Shown piece by piece: positions 57,850 through 64,000 of a stretch of 64,000 nt of DNA. Numbering within the stretch: the stretch's first letter is position 1; every line of letters begins with the position of its first letter. The stretch spans positions 262,198,425 through 262,262,424 of the forward strand of contig NC_081415.1 in the NCBI RefSeq assembly GCF_030272615.1, given 5' to 3'. The translations under genes were made by a program, and so were the position numbers. The stretch is from Cryptomeria japonica. Lineage: Eukaryota; Streptophyta; Pinopsida; Cupressales; Cupressaceae. Under the pieces are notes generated by a model. It saw only the letters and a program-made list of their open reading frames with translations. It was not told the DNA's origin and did not search any database.

Positions 57850-57995
57850 ATTGCACAAATAGGTGCAACTTCCTCTCCTACAAATTTCACCAATCTGCCA
57901 TGATACTTATTGAGATTAATGAACTTATCTTTATCTCTAGTCATGTGATTTGAATATCCAGAATCAATGATCCATGTTCTCGGTTCAACCTTAGC
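57850..57995 (-). pseudogene. Copia element E protease
   Basis: WIIDSGYSNHMTRDKDKF: aspartic protease start of copia polyproteins (W..DSG.S.HMT). The catalytic DSG is intact, but stops follow within 50 residues. It lies between gag and integrase as expected. Confidence 0.75.
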
Positions 57996-58263
57996 ATGCA
58001 GTGCAAACTTCTCTCTTATCATCTTTCTATTATTATCAACATCTTCTTGTCTTCCAAATATATCTCAGTTCTTCTCTTCTATAGCCAAGAATAAAGAATC
58101 TCCTTTCGAGTCCTCACCATCTTCATCCTTAGATGAATGTGCCTCCATAGAACATAAAACCCTTTTCCCATTATCCCTATCATTTGTCATTTTCTTAAAA
58201 TTGCATCTTCTATATCTACTATTCTTTTCATCATCATCAAATTTTTGTAATCCTCCTTATACA

Positions 58264-59040
58264 TACATTTAGAAGCATAATGACCACTTCTACCACAATT
58301 AAATCATTTTAAGCATAAATTACCTTTGTACTTTCTAGTTTCTCTCTTTAATCTTCTTGCAAATTTTGCTTCAATCTCATCTAGGTTTTCACTTGTTTCC
58401 AGTTCATCTTCTGGTATTCTTGAAACGTTAAATGTGGCTTCTTTCCTATAGCTTTTCATATCATCCATCTCTCCAATTTCATAAGCAGATAATGTTTCGA
58501 TGAGTTGATCAATAGAGTATTCTTCAATTACAAACTTCTCTAGTTTGTAGGGTTTAGTCGGTGTAAACAAGATCTTTCTCGTGACATCACTTTCTTCTGA
58601 GTTCCACCGACAACTTAGATAGCCTCAACAATATCATTCACTCTATGTATGTAGTTCTCAATATTTTCATCATCTATCATTCTCAAATATTTATTTTTTT
58701 GTTTTAGATTCATCAACCTAGATTTCTTTGTCTTAGGATCACCTTCATATGAATAACACAACTTGTTTTAGATCTTGTTAGCTTCTTTCAGTCCTTTAAC
58801 TTTATCGGATACAACATCACTCAAACAACTGATAAGTATTGTTCTAGCTTTTACATTTGTCTCTTGAGCCTTAAGTTCATCCAGAGTCATAGGTCCATTC
58901 AGAGGAAGCGTATAACCAGTTTGGATAATATCCCAGATTCCATTCTAGAAATTTTCCAAGTAATATTCCATTATGTCCTTCCAATAAGGAAAATTTGTTC
59001 CATAAAACATCAATGCTTTAAGATGAAGTTCCTGCATCAT
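58264..59040 (-). pseudogene. gag: Copia element E gag
   Basis: Starts MMQELHLKALMFYGTNFPYW at 59040, 46 bases after the primer-binding site. It shows the UBN2/retrotransposon gag pattern: LISCLSDVVSDKVKGLKEAN, LCYSYEGDPKTKKSRLMNLK, MIDDENIENYIHRVNDIVEA, YSIDQLIETLSAYEIGEMDD, then the zinc knuckle K*FNCGRSGHYASKC, in which the first Cys has become a stop (TGT to TGA). At least six stops and two shifts. Confidence 0.82.
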
Positions 59041-59085
59041 TTTGGATCTGCCTCAAGGGGTTAAGATTCCTAAAGAGGAACCAAT

Positions 59086-59098
59086 GCTCTGATATCAA
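59086..59098 (-). promoter_or_regulatory. Primer-binding site of copia element E
   Basis: Minus strand TTGATATCAGAGC next to the LTR end GCTCAACA. Matches TGGTATCAGAGC (initiator tRNA-Met) with one change. Confidence 0.75.
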
Positions 59099-59099
59099 T

Positions 59100-60434
59100 T
59101 GTTGAGCACACGATAAGATTGAGAGATGGGGATAAATCAATTTGGAACTTCAAAACACTAATTATAAACAACATAAAATAACATATCAACAACATATCAA
59201 CCATCAAGACATGAACACTAGATTTAAATGGAAAACCCAAAAGTAAAAAATCACGGTGAGAATATAATTCACAATTTGAATATGAATATTACAAAGTTTT
59301 AGGCTCACTACCAAGGAGAAACAACATTTTATGGACTTGCAAGGCTAAGACACACTGCCTTAGGGTAAGATACGAAGCTTGCACAACTGAGGCTCAATGC
59401 TTTAGGGAAAGATACAATTTGTTGTCAAAGGACTCACTATCAATCAACAATAAAGGAAATAGTATAATTGAAATTGAGAAGGATCTCCTATTTAAATGAA
59501 ATTGTCCTTGAACAATTGGATCAAGTGACCAACATCATGGCAAACATCTGTAACAATCACCACTATCACAACAAACTGTCTCACCGAATATATCACCTTG
59601 AAAGCTCCTTCTTTTGCACTTTCGCAATTTCAAATCTGCTTGCACATCATTTGCATACTCTTCTCAACAATTCACACATAATACATCATTTAAATTCTTC
59701 AATAACATTCTGTAAAGATGAGATAAATCATTGAAAACAATAATTTAGGGTCAACCAAAAAATAGAATAAGCATTATTACTCAAAATAAACCACTCAGAC
59801 CAAAAATACTCAAAGTGGTCCACTCCAGGTTAAAGAGGGAGCCAAAACACATCACAATAGATCCTTTCAAGACATATCCAATGATCCACACATGCTAATA
59901 CATTACCATAAGACATTACAAAATGTAACGTGTAGACATAGCAATCAGTCGGCCAAAGAACATCTTTTGATGTGAAATACCTCACATGTATCTCCACATA
60001 CCATGGTGAGACCCGTAAAAACTTCTTAATACATCCTCCAATGCATATATGAATTAAAGTAATATGATCCAATGAAGATATCTCAATTAGACACACTAAA
60101 TCAACAATGCTCTTGTGTGGAACAAAGAAACCACCAAAGAAGATAATTGAGAATACTACACAAGCCATAAAATCACATTCACTAAACCACAACATGATCT
60201 ACAACATATCTGGAGCCCACCAAAGACTTTTTAGACCACTCTGATAGACATATTTGTTGTTAGAGAATAAAAATAATTATCTGATTCAAAATACCACAAC
60301 TGGCACCAAAAATACCAAGCTTAATATAAAACACAAACTACAACTATAATAGTCAAGAGAATATCCGAACCAATATCCATATGAATAACCAAGTTTGACA
60401 TCAATGACAACCATACAAGCTCATACTTCCAATA
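59100..60434 (-). mobile_element. 5' LTR of copia element E
   Basis: 1,335 bp, TGTTG...CAACA ends (start slightly mutated to TATTGG). Collinear with 52399-53689: the shared landmarks AACTGAGGCTCA, TTTGCATACTCTTCTCA and ACCATGGTGAGACC occur in the same order. Confidence 0.8.
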
Positions 60435-61547
60435 ATTCCTTAACAAAAACAAGAGGTTGAGACATATAAAAATCTTCATGTAAATCACCATTCAAAAATA
60501 CACTTTTAACATCCATTTGATGAATAGGCCAATGCATATGAGAAGCTAAAATAAGAACTAATTTAACAGTTGATATTTTAGCTATAGGAGCAAAAGTTCC
60601 ATTATAATCTAGGCCTCTACTTGAGAAAAGGCTCTAGCAACTAACATAGAGTTAAACTTGTTGACTTAATTATTTGAATTAAACTTAATTTTATATAGCC
60701 ATTTACAAGAAACAAGATTCTCACCTTGAGGTAGAGGAACTAAATCCCAAGTTTGATTAAAAATAAAAGTATCATATTCCTCTTGCATAGCTTTTTTCCA
60801 ATGATGTTGAATGTTATCTTTCTCAAAATATGTGGGATCATTTGTATTCATAACATTAGACATCAAATAATTATCATAATAGTTGGCCTTTCTAGCCTTA
60901 GATTGATTCAATCTAACTAAAATATCTTCACTTTCTTCAAGAAAAATTTAAACCATTTAGGCTTCCTTTCATATGTAATAGAATCATCACCTAAAGAAGT
61001 ATTATGTGTAGAATTATAATTATGATCATCACTATCACTATGATTAAGAGATGCATTGGGATGGTTTAGAGATGTAAGATTATCCTCTACAACCACAACT
61101 TTACTTTGAGAAAATTCATTATCATGCACTTGAGAACAATCATGAACACTAATTTCGGTAATGCATGCATCTCTAGCAACCTTAACTTTGTTAGTGATAG
61201 AATAACAAACTCTATAAGCTTTGAATTGTTCCTCATACCAAAAACAAATATGAGAAGAAGATTTAGATTCTAACTTTTGCCTTTTTTGTTTAGGTTTATG
61301 ACTATAAGCAATTGACCCAAAAGTCCTTAAATGCTTGAGATTAGGATTTCTACCAAACCAAGATTCTTCATGAGTTATATCCTTTAAAGCTTTGGTGGGA
61401 TTCCTATTAATAAGATAAGTAGCAAAAGACATGGCTTCATTTCAAAATTAATAAGGCATAGTTTTGACATGTAACATGCATCTAGCCATTTCAACAATAT
61501 TTATATGCTTCCTTCTATTTTACATTTTATTGACGTGTATAGGGTAT
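60435..61547 (-). pseudogene. pol: Copia element D: integrase C-terminus and RT N-terminus
   Basis: Minus strand from 61547: HEVSIPYTRQ and degraded VERKxRNIVEMARCMLHVKT, then SFATYLINRNPTKALKDITH, FGRNPNLKHLRTFGSIAYSH (integrase C-terminal part), an S/N/D-rich linker, then RT: HHWKKAMQEEYDTFIFNQTW, DLVPLPQGENLVSCKWLYKI, and in broken frames LVARAFSQVE and MDVKSVFLNGDLHEDF. Interrupted at 60435 by element E and at 61547 by a LINE. Different copia lineage from E, judging by sequence. Confidence 0.82.
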
Positions 61548-61562
61548 GCTTACCTCATGTTT

Positions 61563-63237
61563 TTGATTATGGGAAAACAGGTTTTGAGGGGACCTGAAAC
61601 CCCTTACAACAGGTTTTGAAGGGACCCGAAACCCTCAAATTTTACCAGGATCTGGAACCCATAGAACAACACTGCTACAGAAATCAAACCATGAAAACCA
61701 GGAGCCCAAACACAACTGAGATGACAAAAGCCAGTCGAACACCAGCACTGCATAGGCAGAAAGAGCCAGCCAGACACTTAAGATATGATCAAGACAAAAA
61801 AATACTGGCCACATCGAAAAGGCTACAACTTTAACCTTAAGAAATAGTGATGAGGGTTAATAGGCACCCTCAGCCAAACAACATGGATGTTCTCAGTTCC
61901 CTTAACCTAAGAGAAAGACTCAAGACACCAAAAAAAAAGCCTAGCCCATAACCAAAAACAAACACCTTCTAAACTGGGCCCTTGAAAACTATCAGCTTCC
62001 AGCTAGACAAGATTAAACACAAAAGACAAAACATGCTGAAAAGAAACAAGGGGATTTTGAAAGGCTTCCCTAACCTTAAACCTGGATTTTGAAATGGCTC
62101 CCTCAACCACCTTGGACTGAAATAGAGGCCTTAAAATAACAGCATCCAAGCAAACAAACAACACCTCAATAGGAGAAGATAGAAGAGAGCTTGAAAGCAT
62201 GGATCCATCAACCAAAAAATCACCTGCCTCAAGAAAAACCAGGCTCCCACAACTAGAAGAGATGGGTTTAGCAGTGGCACTCATAACCACCAAAGCAAAG
62301 CCAGCAAGAAGAACAAATTCCAACTGCAGAACAAAGTCCAACAACTTAAGAAAAAACCCATTTCACTTAGCTAGAACAAAGGGTGTCGGCATGCCCCCAT
62401 TACCTAAAGATCTCCTCTAGAACCCCAACAGTCTAGAAAAAGGACAATGCGAGTCATCCTCCATCACCACCCACCCTCCATGGTAGCACTCAACTCTACC
62501 TCTATAAGAGACAAGTTATCTCTAGCACCGTCCTTCTTCGTCTCTGAATAAGGAAGGGCAACCTCAATAAGGCAAGCTAGACAAAACCCAGGCAACATAG
62601 AGAGGGCGTACAAACAGAATCTGCAAACAAAAGCATGACTCAGATGAAGATGACAACCCCTCAATAGATCTTCAGCAAAGATTGAGGGAGCAAAAAACAC
62701 TCCTGCCCTCAGGACCTTGAGCCAAAGATCCAGAAAGAGCATCTCCTCCTTGGCAGAAAAAAGAGCAACAACGGGCAAAAAACCCCCAAGGCCCAAAACA
62801 TTAGAAGCCAAAACCTCAACAAGGAGGAGAGAACAAGCCCATAAAGGGGCTTCCCCAGCCTGAAGATCATCTTGGGACACATCATTGCAGGGAACCCCAG
62901 AAACACCACGGGGAGCTATCATCACCACAGTCCACCAAACGACCAAACAATTTATGGCCGACGACGGGCAAAACATGGCGGGCAAACACCATTGCCCCCA
63001 AACTCTCGCAACACCCTCTCTAGTCTACTCTGCCAAGGCATAGAGCAGGGAAAGGGGAAAAGGGATGGCAGTAGGATCGTGAAGGAACCCACGACATCCT
63101 GCCCACCATCTGGATCACCTTCGTCCTCCTCCCCTGCAGCATCTCCCACAACCCTAGCCGCTCCTGTCCCTTGTGTGCACTCCATGAAGCTCTGAAAACC
63201 GAGATATGTTGCTCCAAGAAGGCCAATGTGGAATCAG
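61563..63237 (-). mobile_element. LINE insertion in copia element D integrase
   Basis: Flanked by a 15-bp direct duplication GCTTASCTCATGTTT (61548-61562 and 63238-63252, one mismatch). The 3' end on the minus strand is GGTTTCGGGTCCC...CCCATAATCAAAAA, like other LINE ends here. The host integrase text (KHELS / HEVSIPYT) continues across it. Internal frames (for example 62985-62464 and 62344-62003) are open but unrecognised, with no RT or RNase H seen, so this is a 5'-truncated or internally deleted copy carrying mostly 3' sequence. Higher G+C than its surroundings. Confidence 0.65.
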
Positions 63238-63252
63238 GCTTAGCTCATGTTT

Positions 63253-64000
63253 AATACTAAATGATTGTAAATAACTATTGAAAACATTGTTCACATACTA
63301 TTTAACATTATTAGTTATAAGAATTTTAAGCTTAAAACCATATTACCTTTCAACAAATTTATGAAATTCAAAAAAGATATCAAGACCTTGATCCTTACTA
63401 TGAAGAAAATGGATCCCAAGTTCTTCTAGAATAATCATCAAAAAAGGTAAGTGAATACCTTGATCCTTGGATGGAAGTATTTTCTATGGGTCCCAAAAGG
63501 TCACTATGAACAAGGCTTATGATTTTCCCTCCAAGCGCGACCTTTTGGAAAGGGCTCCATATGCATCTTACCACTCATGCATCTTGTGCATACAATTTTA
63601 GATGGAAGAATACTAGGCAATCCTTCTACCATATTAGATTTTTGCATCAAGGAAATATTGTTCGCATTGATATAACCAAGTCTTTCATGCCAAACATTGA
63701 AATCAATTGTAGTAAGTAGAAAATATTTAAAATGGGAAAACTCATAAAACTTGAACAAATTTTCATTGTCTAATTTAGCATTAGCAATAACTTTATTTTA
63801 CTTTGGATCAATAATATAGCACATATCTTTATAAAATTTGATTTTGTAATATTGGAAAAACTTAGCAATTGAAAGCAAGTTAGTTTTTAGTTTAGGAACA
63901 TAGAAATCATCATGCAAGTTGACATTTGGTACATTCACATCTAAAATTACTTCTACCTTACAACTATGATTATTGGAAAGTTGAAGAGGAACATTAGAAG
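63253..64000 (-). pseudogene. pol: Copia element D: protease end, pre-integrase zinc domain and integrase start
   Basis: From the window edge: VNLHDDFYVPKLKTNLLSIA and NLFKFYEFSHF; then the GAG-pre-integrase domain VWHERLGYINANNISLMQKS, IVCTRCMSGKMHMEPFPKGR (HX..CX2C zinc ligands visible), then decayed integrase core (LLGPI, TWVHFLHSKD, KHELS) up to the LINE at 63253. The element begins outside the window. Several stops. Confidence 0.8.

Larger units (their letters stand above)
52399..60434 (-). mobile_element. Copia element E, nearly complete, inserted in element D
   Basis: 5' LTR 59100-60434, primer-binding site 59086-59098, gag to RNase H 59040-54920, polypurine tract 54634-54647, and a 3' LTR with a tandem duplication (52399-54633). 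LTR start TGTTGGAAGTATGAGCTTGT, end GTGCTCAACA. The two sides of the insertion site (GGAAT and GGTAA on the minus strand) are not an exact duplication, but the host RT reading continues across the element. Every domain has stops and shifts. Confidence 0.85.

Noticed and set aside
62464-62985. 173-codon hydrophobic frame, membrane-protein-like
   Set aside because: It lies in the LINE insert, with overlapping open frames on both strands and no recognised family. Cys/Leu-rich text alone does not support a gene.

Overview
This is non-host-gene DNA from a land plant with a large, repeat-packed genome. The mix of Ty3/gypsy elements of Tat type, Ty1/copia elements, L1-type plant LINEs with an RNase H tail, a tRNA-derived SINE and many solo LTRs, all old and full of stops, fits a gymnosperm such as a conifer. 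That placement is inference: no single-copy marker is present. The DNA is AT-rich except for a few GC-rich islands. I found no rRNA, tRNA, CRISPR or intact host gene.

Layout. 1-1.2 kb: LINE remnants. 1.2-3.7 kb: anonymous repeat split by a solo LTR (1952-3085). 3.7-10.2 kb: one long decayed minus-strand reading frame of unknown family, cut in two by a 3.06-kb copia-type solo LTR (6121-9182) with a perfect target-site duplication (TSD). 10.3-11.4 kb: an array of 14 hairpin units just upstream of that frame. 11.6-14.4 kb: a decayed plus-strand LINE ORF2 C-terminus.

15.5-35.5 kb: Tat-type gypsy material on the minus strand. In transcription order there is pol (35.5 to 29.6 kb), then an opposite-strand plant mobile domain (PMD) gene with its own TATA box and a likely intron (24.4-26.9 kb), a polypurine tract, an LTR (22280-24126), a primer-binding site matching tRNA-Trp, a leader with tandem repeats, gag and the start of protease (to 16.55 kb), then a truncated second LTR joined through a SINE. 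The middle LTR therefore serves two element bodies.

35.5-41.8 kb: a copia LTR with a gag fragment, a GC-richer LTR-like block, an AT microsatellite and a 5'-truncated LINE with a 21-bp TSD. 41.8-52.3 kb: a plus-strand Tat-type gypsy element, 5'-truncated, with a fairly readable pol. It carries a 2.9-kb non-autonomous copia-type element (43266-46149) in its second RNase H, and a solo LTR (49552-51226) inside its own 3' LTR.

52.3-64 kb: nested minus-strand copia elements. Outer element D (from the window edge inward) is split in its integrase by a LINE (61563-63237) and in its reverse transcriptase by inner element E (52399-60434). E keeps both LTRs, primer-binding site and polypurine tract, and gag, protease, integrase, RT and RNase H are recognisable. 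Its 3' end carries a tandem duplication of the polypurine-tract/LTR junction.

The observations most worth following are the covarying hairpin array (10.3-11.4 kb), the antisense intron-bearing PMD gene inside a Tat element, the unknown ~1,100-codon frame, the extra ORF downstream of RNase H in a LINE, and the GC-rich cargo of the non-autonomous element.
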